A DNA stretch of 64,000 nt from DAOUKH01 sp965261455 (GCA_965261455.1 OZ253453.1:744001-808000); one strand, 5' to 3'; shown: positions 47,588-56,914, counted from the stretch's first letter. Numbers and translations: made by a program. Notes: generated from the letters alone by a model not told the origin.

Positions 47588-49348
47588 ATGCGATTAGGTT
47601 CCAAGAGGTGGCTTAGTATTTTTGCGGCGCTTGCTGTGCTGGCCCTCGTTGTAGGAGCCTGCACGGGGGCTGAAGGACCGGCGGGGCCGGCGGGGCCGGC
47701 AGGACCTGCGGGCGCTCAAGGACCTGCGGGCGCTCAAGGGCCGGCGGGCGCTCAAGGACCGGCAGGTGGCGATGCCATGACGGCGGCCACAGCGATGCCG
47801 GCCACAGCGATGCCGGCCACAGCGGTCCCGACCGCAGTGCCGACTCCGACCCCATCAGAAACCCGTGGCGGAGTAATCATCCTCGGTTCGGCGGGAGAAC
47901 CCGCGCACGTGGATCCGTTGGTCAACAGCGCGGATATCTTCTTCCAGATTTGGGGCAACGTCTATAACCCGCTCATCCAGTTCAGCAAGACCGAGCCGCT
48001 AGGCGAACTTGTGCCTGGTTTGGCCGAGAGTTGGCAGGTAGGTCCAACCGGCCAAGACGTCACGTTCAACATACGCAGCGGCGTCAGATGGCATGACGGG
48101 CGTCCCCTCACGGCTGAAGATGCTGCGTTCGGTGTGGAGTTGCTGAGGACCCAAGGGGCGTTTACCAAAGGGCTCCTAAAGAGCATTGCCAGTACAGAAA
48201 CCCCAAGCCCCTCCACGCTAAAAGTGAATCTCAACAGGTCGCAACAATCGATATTGGCCGCTCTCGGCCTGAACCAGGCGATTATCATCCCGAAACACGT
48301 TTACGAGGCGGCTGGTGGCGATCTGAAGGAAGGCCCAAGCGTGGGCACGGGCCCCTTCAAGGAAGACAACTACGACAGGGGTGTCTCGCTGGACCTGGTA
48401 CGCAACGACGACTACTTCGAGTCGGGGCTACCCTACCTGGATGGCGTGAAAGTACTGATAGTCAAAGACGCCGCCACTCGGCTGGCCGCTTTCCGTTCTG
48501 GCCAAATCGACGTTCTGGGCATCGCCGGTTCTGGACCCAACGCAGAGCAGATCGAGGACCTGAAGCGAAGCGTACCCAACCTTCAGTCTCTCCGTCACAA
48601 CACGATGGCTACCCAGATCCTGGAGATGAACTCCAGGCGCGAGCCCTGGAGCGATGTGCGTGTTCGGCGTGCCGCCTTTCTGGCCATCGACCGATTCGAA
48701 GCGGTCAAGGTCTTGACCAACGCCCTAAAGCCCGCTGGGCCCCTCATTCCGGATAACTGGGCGATTCCTGACGATGAGCTCTTCGCACTTCCAGGCTATC
48801 GTCAGGGGGCCGATAAAGAGCAAGACCTGGCAGAGGCCCGCAGGCTTCTGGCGGAGGCCGGGTTTCCCAATGGATTTGAAGCCGAAGGCATGGCTCTTCA
48901 GAGATCGAAGGCGAATACTAACGCCCTCATCTTTGTGAAGGACCAGTTGGAGAAGGTCGGCATCCGGATCAACACGATCTTCCCCGTGGACGCAGAATAC
49001 TTTTCGAGACGAGAAATGATCGACTTCGAGCTTCGTGTCTCGGCGGCCTCAATCTCGCTGCCGGACCCGGATGGAACTTCGAGGAATGTCTTGACAGGAC
49101 CATTCAACCCGCTCGATGACGCGAGACTTGTCGAGCTGTTCGAGGCACAGAGCGCCGAAGTGTCTCCCATGAAACGGCAAGAGCTAGTATTCGAGATGGA
49201 ACGTCGCATGATTGAGATCGTCAACCAGGCGCCCATTATCCGGCTTGGAGGTTTTTGGGTTGCCCAGCAGGATGTCCGAGGATTCCTCCCACCCCTTGGT
49301 CTGTCTACCGGCTCGCCTTTGATGGAGCGTGTTTGGCTCGATCGGTAA
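47588..49348 (+). CDS. Family 5 extracellular solute-binding lipoprotein with collagen-like linker
   Basis: 586 residues. Lipoprotein signal peptide (FAALAVLALVVGAC, Cys25). Residues 30-60 are ten Gly-X-Y triplets (GPA and GAQ), encoded by near-identical 18-base repeats (about 47686-47765), then an Ala/Met/Pro/Thr linker (ATAMPATAMPATAVPT). The SBP_bac_5 domain starts at ~95: GGVIILGSAGEPAHVDPLV, PGLAESWQV, VTFNIRSGVRWHDGRPLTAEDAAF, GTGPFKEDNY, VRVRRAAFLAIDR. It binds peptides, opines or similar solutes outside the membrane and feeds the two permeases downstream. The trimer-forming collagen-like stalk is unusual for such proteins. Confidence 0.93.
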   Translation: MRLGSKRWLSIFAALAVLALVVGACTGAEGPAGPAGPAGPAGAQGPAGAQGPAGAQGPAGGDAMTAATAMPATAMPATAVPTAVPTPTPSETRGGVIILGSAGEPAHVDPLVNSADIFFQIWGNVYNPLIQFSKTEPLGELVPGLAESWQVGPTGQDVTFNIRSGVRWHDGRPLTAEDAAFGVELLRTQGAFTKGLLKSIASTETPSPSTLKVNLNRSQQSILAALGLNQAIIIPKHVYEAAGGDLKEGPSVGTGPFKEDNYDRGVSLDLVRNDDYFESGLPYLDGVKVLIVKDAATRLAAFRSGQIDVLGIAGSGPNAEQIEDLKRSVPNLQSLRHNTMATQILEMNSRREPWSDVRVRRAAFLAIDRFEAVKVLTNALKPAGPLIPDNWAIPDDELFALPGYRQGADKEQDLAEARRLLAEAGFPNGFEAEGMALQRSKANTNALIFVKDQLEKVGIRINTIFPVDAEYFSRREMIDFELRVSAASISLPDPDGTSRNVLTGPFNPLDDARLVELFEAQSAEVSPMKRQELVFEMERRMIEIVNQAPIIRLGGFWVAQQDVRGFLPPLGLSTGSPLMERVWLDR

Positions 49349-49736
49349 GAGGGCTCCTCGCTTCGTCGGCCTTCCCGAAAGCGAACTGAGCATCCATCTC
49401 CCAACAGGTGCACGGATCTGTTGGGAGATGGATGGGAGTCAGGTGAGGCTGGCCTACGGTCACTGGCCGATGTAGTAACGTTGCTCCGACTAGACGCTGA
49501 GAAAAGCGGCGCAACGCGTAGGCAGATAGAACCCTCATCCTCTCTATGCTGTCAATTAGGTCGTTCCCTTCTGTAAGCTGTTGGCGTGGTTCAGAAGTTG
49601 GGATTCAGGGCCTGACGCTCGCCTGCTCCGAGCAAACTCGCGACATGGGGTGCGCGTAATACCGAGCGTCGGACGAGGCGTTTCCCGCGGCCGACGGCGC
49701 CACCCGTAGGAAAACCGACAGGACCGAGGCGTATCC
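49349..49736 (+). other. 388-base gap between binding protein and permease genes, with a 17-bp perfect inverted repeat
   Basis: CATCCATCTCCCAACAG (49391-49407) pairs completely with 49418-49434 around a 10-base loop. No T-run follows. It may stabilise the 3' end of the binding-protein mRNA or terminate partially, making more binding protein than permease, a known arrangement in importer operons. I see no gene in the rest. Confidence 0.6.
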
Positions 49737-50696
49737 TTGGGAGCCTACATTGGCCGGCGACTCTTCTTGTTTCTGCCGAGTGTCTTTGTCGTATCCGTCA
49801 TCATCTTCCTGGTCATGCAGCTTTTCCCAGGTGACGTGGCCCTGCTTATCCTCGCGGGAGATGGCAACGCCGAGGTCGATCCGCAGCTATACGCCGAGCT
49901 TCGAGAAGAGCTCGGGCTCAACCGTCCGGTGCTCTGGCAATATGGGAGCTGGCTTATCGGGCTGGCGAGTCTGGACCCAGGGGATTCCCTTTACAGCGGC
50001 CGGCCGATATTTACTGAGATTGCCGATTCCCTCCCCGTTACGTTCGAGCTGGCGGTGTTGTCGACCATCATCTCCCTAGTGGTCGCTATCCCCACTGGCC
50101 TCCTGGCTGCCGCACGTCAGAACACCCCCTGGGATTACGGAATCAGGCTCTTGGCCATCTCCGGACTGTCCATGCCCCCATTTTTCACGGGAAGTCTCGT
50201 GATCCTCAGCCTGATCATCTTTTTCAGGTGGATACCGCCTTTAGAGTATGCCTCGTTCCTGTCCAACCCAACCAACAATCTACAGCAGATGATCTTTCCA
50301 GCGGCGGTTCTCGGTTTCGCGCATGCAGCTTTACTCAGCAGAATGACTCGGTCCTCCATGTTGGAGGTCATGCGCCAGGACTACGTTCGGACGGCGTGGG
50401 CAAAGGGCCTCGTTCCACGCGTTGTCCTGGTCCGGCATGCCCTTCGCAACGCCCTCATCCCGATTGTCACCGTTGCCGGGATCCAGTTCGGCGGCATGTT
50501 TGCTGGAAGCGTCGTACTTGAAGGCATCTTCGCGCTACCGGGGGTCGGGCTGCTGCTCGTGGATTCAATCCTGAATCGAGACTGGCCGATGGTTCAGACG
50601 CTGGTGACACTCTTTGCTCTGGTCTTCCTCGTCATCAATCTATTGGTCGACGTCATGTATGGCTGGCTCGATCCGCGAGTCCGGCTATCTACTTGA
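49737..50696 (+). CDS. ABC transporter permease, DppB/OppB type
   Basis: 319 residues, TTG start with GAGG upstream. Six transmembrane helices; the first is RRLFLFLPSVFVVSVIIFLVMQLFPGD, typical for DppB. Periplasmic loop with EELGLNRPVLWQYGSWL; the ATPase-contacting EAA loop is QDYVRTAWAKGLVPRVVLVRHALRNALIPIVTV. It forms the inner-membrane channel with the DppC-type partner that overlaps its stop codon. Confidence 0.93.
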   Translation: MGAYIGRRLFLFLPSVFVVSVIIFLVMQLFPGDVALLILAGDGNAEVDPQLYAELREELGLNRPVLWQYGSWLIGLASLDPGDSLYSGRPIFTEIADSLPVTFELAVLSTIISLVVAIPTGLLAAARQNTPWDYGIRLLAISGLSMPPFFTGSLVILSLIIFFRWIPPLEYASFLSNPTNNLQQMIFPAAVLGFAHAALLSRMTRSSMLEVMRQDYVRTAWAKGLVPRVVLVRHALRNALIPIVTVAGIQFGGMFAGSVVLEGIFALPGVGLLLVDSILNRDWPMVQTLVTLFALVFLVINLLVDVMYGWLDPRVRLST

Positions 50697-51646
50697 GAGC
50701 TGCCGTCTTGGGCATCAACACCTCTGCAGACAAGGCCAACCCGCAAGGGGACCATCCGGCATCCCCAGATACGAACCTGCGCCTCGCCAGGCGCTTTCTC
50801 GCCACCGCCGGATGGTTCGGCCGATCGCAACCGGTAGGCGCGGCGGCTGCGGTGGTGGTCGCGGTGCTCGTGGTGCTGGCGATTTTCGGTCCGTTGATAG
50901 CTCCGCAGGATCCATTGGAACTGCACACCGATTCGCTGCTCAAGGGCCCTGGGACGCCCTATCTGCTAGGCACCGATGACCTCGGGAGAGATGTCCTCAG
51001 CCGTCTCATTGCAGGAACAAGACCAGCACTCTTTATCGCGATTAGCTCAGTGCTCCTTGGAGCAAGCATAGGGGGCCTGCTGGGTCTAATAACAGGTTTT
51101 CGCGGCGGGTGGCTCGACGCCGCAATCCAGCGGTTTATTGACGGTCTGTTGGCGTTCCCTGCTCTGGTGTTGGCCTTGGCGATCGTCGCGGCGCTTGGCC
51201 CACAGGATATCAACGTGATGATCGCGGTTGCCGTGGTTAACGTGCCAATCGGCAACCGAGTCATGCGCTCCGTGGTCCTGTCGGTGAAGCAAGAAGCCTA
51301 CATCGAGGCTGCCATGGCGATCGGCGCGTCTGACACGAGAATCATGCTGCGCCACATCTTGCCGCAGACCATGGCTCCGTTCATGGTGGTTGCTACAGGT
51401 CAGGTCGCTTGGGGCATTATCGTCGCTGCGTCCCTCAGCTTCCTTGGCGTAGCCTCCCCACCGCCTGACCCTTCATGGGGCCGCATGATGGCCGAGGGCG
51501 TCAGGATATTCGCGGAGCGCGCACCGTGGCTGGCCATTTCCCCTGGTATCCTGATCTCTCTGAGCGTCTTCGCGTTCACCATGTTGGGGGACTCCATGCG
51601 GGACGTACTTGATCCGAAGATGCGAGGCAGCGAGCGAAGAGGTTAG
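50693..51646 (+). CDS. ABC transporter permease, DppC/OppC type
   Basis: 317 residues if TTG 50693 (TTGA overlap with the previous stop) is the start. The N-terminal ~45 residues are polar, then helix AAAAVVVAVLVVLAIFGPLIAP, LLGTDDLGRDVLSRLIAGTR (DppC signature) and the EAA loop QEAYIEAAMAIGASDTRIMLRHILPQTMAPFMVV. The DppD/DppF ATPases that would complete the importer are not in the window; they must be shared from elsewhere, or the system is incomplete. Confidence 0.93.
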   Translation: MRAAVLGINTSADKANPQGDHPASPDTNLRLARRFLATAGWFGRSQPVGAAAAVVVAVLVVLAIFGPLIAPQDPLELHTDSLLKGPGTPYLLGTDDLGRDVLSRLIAGTRPALFIAISSVLLGASIGGLLGLITGFRGGWLDAAIQRFIDGLLAFPALVLALAIVAALGPQDINVMIAVAVVNVPIGNRVMRSVVLSVKQEAYIEAAMAIGASDTRIMLRHILPQTMAPFMVVATGQVAWGIIVAASLSFLGVASPPPDPSWGRMMAEGVRIFAERAPWLAISPGILISLSVFAFTMLGDSMRDVLDPKMRGSERRG

Positions 51647-51700
51647 TCGCGACGAGCGAGTCCACATTACTTGGTGCGAGGTTCAGATGAGTTCTCGCAA

Positions 51701-52525
51701 TCAGGCGGCCGGCGTGGAGTCATCCCACAGGAACCGCAGGACCTCCAACGCGAACATCTCTGGCCGCTCGTGATGGGGCCTCTTGGCGCCCGGCAGCAGA
51801 TGAGACAGGCAGTTGGGGAAGGCTTGGAGTGCACGCTCGGCCCCGCGTAGCATTGGATCGTGTTCCCCGTTGATCAAGAGCACAGGTGCGGTAACGCCGG
51901 GCGCGACAGCCCTGACGTCGTAGGAGGTGATGGCCTTCATGGCGTCGTGAATCCAGCGTCGGCTCTTCCCCTTTAGCTCTTCGCGGTGCGCCCAGAGCGC
52001 GTGGTCCAATGCAGAGTCCTGCTTGGCAGCCCCTTCCCACGACGTGAAAGGGAGCACGGGAACATCGAACGAGTCGTGATCGGTGAACGAGGGCAACAAA
52101 GCCAACTCCCACACCTTTTGGCCACCGCCCAAGTCCCAAAACGGAAGCCCCTCAAAGACAAGTTTCCTCACCCGGGTCGGATGCGAATGTGCTAGATCGA
52201 AAGCCACAAGCGCGCCCATGTGATAACCGACGATGTCTGCCCTCTCTATCCCCTCGTGATCGAGCATGTCCAGGATCGCTGCGGTGTAATTCTGAACGGC
52301 GTAAAAGTGATCGGGTGTGTCCGATTCGCCGTAGCCAGGCAAGTCTACGTTGTAGCAAGTGAATTGCTCCGTCCAATAAGGGGTCGCCCGCTCCCATATC
52401 CAAGACGTGCCGAGATCATCGTGCACAAGGACCAGCGGATCCCCTGACCCGATTTGGAGGTAGTGCAGCCTCCCGTCGGAACGATCGAGATACTTGTGCT
52501 GTTGCCGATGAGCGTTGCTAGCCAT
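51701..52525 (-). CDS. Alpha/beta-hydrolase fold protein with His in place of the nucleophile
   Basis: 274 residues from ATG 52525 (AAGGGACGG upstream), overlapping the gamma-carbonic-anhydrase-like gene by eight bases. The fold is clear: LHYLQIGSGDPLVLVHDDLGTSWIWE, YNVDLPGYGESDTP, and the late VLLINGEHDPML (acid) and GAKRPHHERPEMF (His). At the nucleophile elbow, normally G-x-S-x-G, it reads G-Y-H-M-G with His102. It may be a non-hydrolytic member or use another mechanism. Last gene of the minus-strand CoA-ester operon. Confidence 0.82.
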   Translation of the reverse strand: MASNAHRQQHKYLDRSDGRLHYLQIGSGDPLVLVHDDLGTSWIWERATPYWTEQFTCYNVDLPGYGESDTPDHFYAVQNYTAAILDMLDHEGIERADIVGYHMGALVAFDLAHSHPTRVRKLVFEGLPFWDLGGGQKVWELALLPSFTDHDSFDVPVLPFTSWEGAAKQDSALDHALWAHREELKGKSRRWIHDAMKAITSYDVRAVAPGVTAPVLLINGEHDPMLRGAERALQAFPNCLSHLLPGAKRPHHERPEMFALEVLRFLWDDSTPAA

Positions 52526-53045
52526 CGCCGTCCCTTGGCTCCTCAAGCCCTTCGCGCTTGTAAGCCCTTCCCAGCCTTACGTAAGGCTCCCAAACTCCGC
52601 GGATCACCTCCAGATGTTTCTCTGTCACCGGCCCAACGACCTTGGCGGGAACCCCTCTCACCAGCGAGTAGGCCGGGATCGTTGTACCCTCTACGACGAT
52701 TGAACCCGCTGCAATCAGGCAGTGTTCGCCAATGAAAACCCAGTTGCCAAGGACCGCGCCGTTTCCAATGAGGACGTTGCCCTCGATCCTTTCGACATGG
52801 GACATCACGCCGTGACCGAAGGCAACGTTGTCCCCAATGTACATGTCTCCCCCATGGATGACCGCGTTATCTTGAACACAAACGTTCTTGCCCATGACCA
52901 CTCGCCCCCCCTCGCAGCGAATGACGACACCGGGCCAAATGTTGGAGTTTTCACCGATTTCGACGTCGCCCACGATATAGGAGGCTTCGCTTATGAACGC
53001 CGTTGGATGTATGTTTGGCGCCTTCCCTCTAAACGATCTGATCAT
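52518..53045 (-). CDS. Gamma-carbonic-anhydrase-like left-handed beta-helix protein (CaiE/PaaY type)
   Basis: 175 residues, ATG 53045 with AAAGGAGGG. Hexapeptide repeats run from ~18 to ~135 (ISEASYIVGDVEIGENSNIWPGVVIR to IGEHCLIAAGSIVVEGTTIP). Three candidate zinc histidines are in VIHGG, FGHGV and MSHVE. It resembles CaiE/PaaY, which accompany carnitine and phenylacetate CoA pathways and can hydrolyse thioesters. Its position beside two CaiB-type genes reproduces the CaiB-CaiE association (inference). Confidence 0.85.
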   Translation of the reverse strand: MIRSFRGKAPNIHPTAFISEASYIVGDVEIGENSNIWPGVVIRCEGGRVVMGKNVCVQDNAVIHGGDMYIGDNVAFGHGVMSHVERIEGNVLIGNGAVLGNWVFIGEHCLIAAGSIVVEGTTIPAYSLVRGVPAKVVGPVTEKHLEVIRGVWEPYVRLGRAYKREGLEEPRDGDG

Positions 53046-53103
53046 CTGCCCTCCTTTGACTGGCCACTTCCGGGTAGGGAACGCTCTTATCAGCGTGCCC
53101 CGG

Positions 53104-54318
53104 TCAAATGATGCCGTTGTCCCGCATGCGGGTGATGTCGTCCCACGTATACTCCCCGACCTCCATCAAGACCTCCTCCGTGTGCTGGCCAATCCGAGGG
53201 GCTTCCCGTTCGATCGAGGCGGGCATCTCGCTGAAGCCGATAGGGAAGCCCAGCATGGTGGTAGGGCCGAAGACGGAGTGGTCGTGCTTCACCAGGTACC
53301 GGTTCGCCCATGCCTGCTCGTCACTGGCGACGTCCTGGATTCTTTGCACCGGGGCGAAGATCAGGTCGTACTGCGTGAGAATAGGCTCCCACTCAGAGAA
53401 GGGCCTGCTTCCGATCGCTTGCTCGATAATAGCGATCAGCTCCTCTGAGTTCTCGCCCCTTGCCTTGGTCGTAGTGAATCTCGGGTCATCCTGAATGCTC
53501 TCAATGCTCAGGGCCGCACAAAAACGCGGCCACGCTTCCTGGGGCCGTTGTTCAGAGAAGGCCACCCATCTACCATCTTTGCACTCGTAGTGGACTACCA
53601 ATGGATTGAAGGCATTGCGGCGTTTGGGCCGAGGCGCCTCCTCCCCAAGAAAGAAGTACACGCTGTTCGCTATTCCCTGGCCATGGAGCATGGTACCGAA
53701 GAGAGAGGCGTCCACTTCCTGGCCAACGTCGTGTCGCTCTCTCGCAAGAAGGGCGCTGATAATGCCGAACGCCAGGAACGTGCCGGTCATTTGATCCGCC
53801 AGGCCGAAGACCATCTGTTGGGGGGGCGTTCCCTCCTCCCCGATGGTGTACATCGTCCCTGCTCGAGCCATGCCAAGGTTGTCGTAGGCCCGCGATTCAG
53901 CCGCGGGTCCTTCCGGACCGAACCCAGTGGTCGTGGCGTAGATGAGCCGGGGATTGAGATCGCGTAAAGTCCCGTAGTCCAGGCCAAGCCGCTCTCGCAC
54001 GCTCTTGCGGAAGTTGTTGTAGAAGATATCTGACTTCTCGACCAGGCGGTACAGTACCTCGCGTCCCTCAGGGTGACGAAGGTTCAGGGTCACGCTTCTC
54101 TTGTTTCGATTAGCAAGCTCGAAGTGGGGACTGGAGTCGTTGGGCAGGCTAACCGGTACGCCCATGTAGCGGTCGACCCACCGTCCGGGGTCCCCCGATC
54201 CTGGCTCCTCGATCTTTATCACGTCGGCGCCCAGGTCGCCGAGCACGTAACCTGCCGTCGGGCCGGCGACCATCCAGGCCCACTCTATCGCTCGTATGCC
54301 CTCCAAGATCTTCGGCAT
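53104..54318 (-). CDS. CaiB/BaiF-family CoA-transferase
   Basis: 404 residues, ATG 54318 with GGAGGAA. Starts EGIRAIEWAWMVAGPTAGYVLGDLGADVIKIEEPGSGDPGR; NRNKRSVTLNLRHPEGREVLYRLVEKSDIFYNNFRKS; the catalytic Asp is kept (FGLADQMTGTFLAFG). C-terminus RIGQHTEEVLMEVGEYTWDDI. GC content is clearly lower than in the CoA-transferases of the first 15 kb. It forms a tandem pair with 54479-55693. Confidence 0.93.
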   Translation of the reverse strand: MPKILEGIRAIEWAWMVAGPTAGYVLGDLGADVIKIEEPGSGDPGRWVDRYMGVPVSLPNDSSPHFELANRNKRSVTLNLRHPEGREVLYRLVEKSDIFYNNFRKSVRERLGLDYGTLRDLNPRLIYATTTGFGPEGPAAESRAYDNLGMARAGTMYTIGEEGTPPQQMVFGLADQMTGTFLAFGIISALLARERHDVGQEVDASLFGTMLHGQGIANSVYFFLGEEAPRPKRRNAFNPLVVHYECKDGRWVAFSEQRPQEAWPRFCAALSIESIQDDPRFTTTKARGENSEELIAIIEQAIGSRPFSEWEPILTQYDLIFAPVQRIQDVASDEQAWANRYLVKHDHSVFGPTTMLGFPIGFSEMPASIEREAPRIGQHTEEVLMEVGEYTWDDITRMRDNGII

Positions 54319-54478
54319 TGGACGGTTCCTCCGCGTCGCTGCTCCCCTCGGGGGATGCTTATTGGCCAGTCTGGTTGGAATGGATGCCCTTGAGAATCTC
54401 GGTGCACAGCCGTGGGTAATCTATCGGGCAACGTGCGCTCCGCGTTGGTTCAAGAGATTCTCCGCCATTTGAGATCAG

Positions 54479-55693
54479 TCAAGGTATCACGCCCCCCTCT
54501 TGTAGCTCAGTGATGTCATCCCATGAGTAGCCACACACCTGAGTGAGTATCTCTTCAGTGTGCTGCCCGAGCTCCGGGGCGGGAGCATTTAGGGAAGGAG
54601 GTGTCTCACTAAACTGAATGGGGAAGCCTGGGAACTTGATCTTACCCAGTACCGGGTGGTCCCAATCGACCACATATCCATTGGCTGCCATCTGCTCATC
54701 GTGCGCCAGTTCTCCCACCGTCTTCACGGCGCTAAACGGCACGTCGGCTCCGCCATGGACAATGGCCTCCCACTCTGCGGCGGTCTTTTTTGCAAATACC
54801 TCGTCAAGAATTCGGACGAGCTCCTCACGGTGTTTCATCCGGCTGGGTTCGTCGGCAAAACGAGGGTCCTTCGTGAGATCGGCCCTGCCAATCACCTCGC
54901 ACAGTGAAGGCCAGTACTCCTCCCTGGAAATGTCCATGACTATCCATTTGCCGTCGCTGCAGGCATAGCTGTTGTACAAAGGGTTGCGGTGGGGGCGAAT
55001 TCGGTTGTGCCTAGGGTAGGTCCAACCGAGAAGCAGTGCCTGCGCAAGGTGGCTGCCCTGGAGCAAAGACATGGAGCCCAGCTGAGAGACATCCACCTGC
55101 TGAGCGATGCCCAGCCGCTCTCTGGCCAGCAGAGCGGCGATCACTCCGTAGGCCAGGCAAAGGGCAGTGAGTCGGTCGCCCAGGCCAGGGGTTAAGAACA
55201 CCGGTGGGGCCCCCTCTTCTCCGCTGCTGAGCATCATCCCACTCATCGCCTGCGCGATGAGGTCGAAACTGGGAAGGTCTTTTCGGGGCCCTTGGAAACC
55301 ATATCCCGAGCCCCGCGCGTAGACCAGTTTGGGGTTGTAACGTTGGAGTGTCTCATAGTCCACCCCAAATCTGGCGGCGGCGTTTGGTCGATAGTTGGTG
55401 AGAAAGACGTCCGACCTCTCTGTTAGCCGATAGATCGCCTCCCGTCCATCCTGATGTTTGAGGTTGATGGCAATGCTCTTCTTGTTCCGGTTGTATTCCT
55501 CAAACAGCACATGCCTGCCACCGGGCAGAGCAGCGGGCTGGCCGTACAGGGTCGTGACTCCCCTTGAAGCGTCGCCACGCTTGGGGTCCTCCAGGTGGAT
55601 AACTTCGGCGCCAAGGTCTGCCAGCATGGCAGCCGCATACGGGCCCGCATGCATCACAGACCAGTCAATGACGCGAATCCCGGCTAGGATCAT
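54479..55693 (-). CDS. CaiB/BaiF-family CoA-transferase
   Basis: 404 residues, ATG 55693. Parallels its neighbour throughout: AGIRVIDWSVMHAGPYAAAMLADLGAEVIHLEDPKRGDASRG, NRNKKSIAINLKHQDGREAIYRLTERSDVFLTNYRP, Asp kept in GLGDRLTALCLAYG, and ELGQHTEEILTQVCGYSWDDITEL. The equal length and matching C-termini suggest recent duplication; the two could form a heterodimer, like the interlocked dimers of the family. A 160-base gap separates them. Confidence 0.93.
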   Translation of the reverse strand: MILAGIRVIDWSVMHAGPYAAAMLADLGAEVIHLEDPKRGDASRGVTTLYGQPAALPGGRHVLFEEYNRNKKSIAINLKHQDGREAIYRLTERSDVFLTNYRPNAAARFGVDYETLQRYNPKLVYARGSGYGFQGPRKDLPSFDLIAQAMSGMMLSSGEEGAPPVFLTPGLGDRLTALCLAYGVIAALLARERLGIAQQVDVSQLGSMSLLQGSHLAQALLLGWTYPRHNRIRPHRNPLYNSYACSDGKWIVMDISREEYWPSLCEVIGRADLTKDPRFADEPSRMKHREELVRILDEVFAKKTAAEWEAIVHGGADVPFSAVKTVGELAHDEQMAANGYVVDWDHPVLGKIKFPGFPIQFSETPPSLNAPAPELGQHTEEILTQVCGYSWDDITELQEGGVIP

Positions 55694-55726
55694 GGTGTCT
55701 CTTTCGGGTTCGACGGACTGGCGATG

Positions 55727-56914
55727 CTAGCTCTCCCGTCGGGGAAGTATCACCGTCCCCGAGCCGCGGGTGGTTTCCTCTCCCCACTGATTCGTCTGCC
55801 ACAGCTCAATTCCCACTGTCGCTTCCCCGGCGTTGATGTGCTTCTCGCTTACTTTACCCCTGCACCAGGATGTATCGCCCAGGGACACGGGTTGGCGCGC
55901 CTGAAGCTTCATCGCCTTCAGGAACCCGTCATCGCCCATCCAGTTGGTGAGAAGGTGAGTCTGCCAGGCCATCCTGGCATTCGCCATGTCACTTCCAAAA
56001 GGAAATCCCATTTTCTTCGAGAGGTGGAGGTCCCAGTGGAAATCCAGCCAGGATGTAGGTATTCCCAGCTCATTGGGGACGTAAAACGCCGGCTTCCGCT
56101 TTCGTAACGCATAGTCAAGCTCGTGCGCACGGATGAGGGTGGGACCAGCTCCCATACACCATGCGATCAGGTCGTGAACGGTCAAAGGCCCCTTCACGAC
56201 CGGCACCAATTCCTCGCCAGGTTGCACGTCTTCCCAATAGCGAGGCGTTGCGCCACGTACCTCTTCACGCTCGTACTCTTCGTCCAGGGCACGGATCTCT
56301 TCAGGTGTATACCGCTTCTGGCAAAGCTCTTGAAACTTCCCCTTCTTGTGAGCGGCTCCTCGCTCGAACCTTCGCTGGTGGAGCCAGTGCCTGGCGACCG
56401 GCTCTCCGCTCTGATCGCGAATCGTGGTCTCAACGATCTGCTCAAAGGCTCGCCCAGCGAAACGACTCTTCTTCTCGAAAAGATCGACAATCTTGAACGT
56501 AGCAGTCGTAATGAGCCCTACGGTGATTGCCTTATACCACTCAAAATCCATGCCTGCGAAAAGAGCGCCAACGCCCGGCAACCCGATCGTGGGTGCTTCG
56601 TCCAGCGCCATGACAAAGGAAGGGGGTGCGATGATGCCTCCCCAGCGTGTGCCCTGCGCGTAGGCCTCATCTCTCCAGAGGGGGTTGCCATCGCCCAGGC
56701 CGTTGGCAAAGTTCCTTACGGCGTCTCTGGTTACGTCTTGGACATACCGGTCGTCGTGGGGTATGTCCACCCCCATCCTGGCTCGCAACCGCGCGAGCGC
56801 TTCCTCTGTGATCCGCCCCCACTCACTTACCGCATCAGGCACGTCTCTTCCCTCCGGTGGAATTCTCGACGCACGGCTAGTCAGATCGTCTTGCTCATGA
56901 GTGCTATTTCGCAC
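55727..56914 (-). CDS. MaoC-like double hot-dog dehydratase/hydratase
   Basis: 395 residues from GTG 56914 (no good SD; start uncertain). N-terminal hot-dog of the FAS1-like dehydratase type (~55-190: YVQDVTRDAVRNFANGLGDGNPLW, GGIIAPPSFVMALDE), C-terminal MaoC-like half (~225-390: RYWEDVQPGEELVPVVKGPLTVHDLIAWC). It hydrates enoyl-CoA or dehydrates a 3-hydroxyacyl-CoA. First gene of the minus-strand set MaoC, CaiB, CaiB, gamma-CA, hydrolase, which reads as a CoA-activated substrate degradation pathway. Confidence 0.85.
   Translation of the reverse strand: MRNSTHEQDDLTSRASRIPPEGRDVPDAVSEWGRITEEALARLRARMGVDIPHDDRYVQDVTRDAVRNFANGLGDGNPLWRDEAYAQGTRWGGIIAPPSFVMALDEAPTIGLPGVGALFAGMDFEWYKAITVGLITTATFKIVDLFEKKSRFAGRAFEQIVETTIRDQSGEPVARHWLHQRRFERGAAHKKGKFQELCQKRYTPEEIRALDEEYEREEVRGATPRYWEDVQPGEELVPVVKGPLTVHDLIAWCMGAGPTLIRAHELDYALRKRKPAFYVPNELGIPTSWLDFHWDLHLSKKMGFPFGSDMANARMAWQTHLLTNWMGDDGFLKAMKLQARQPVSLGDTSWCRGKVSEKHINAGEATVGIELWQTNQWGEETTRGSGTVILPRRES

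Noticed and set aside
47674..47830. Tandem repeats that could be mistaken for a CRISPR array
   Set aside because: The repeats are contiguous, without spacers, and encode Gly-X-Y triplets in frame with the lipoprotein.
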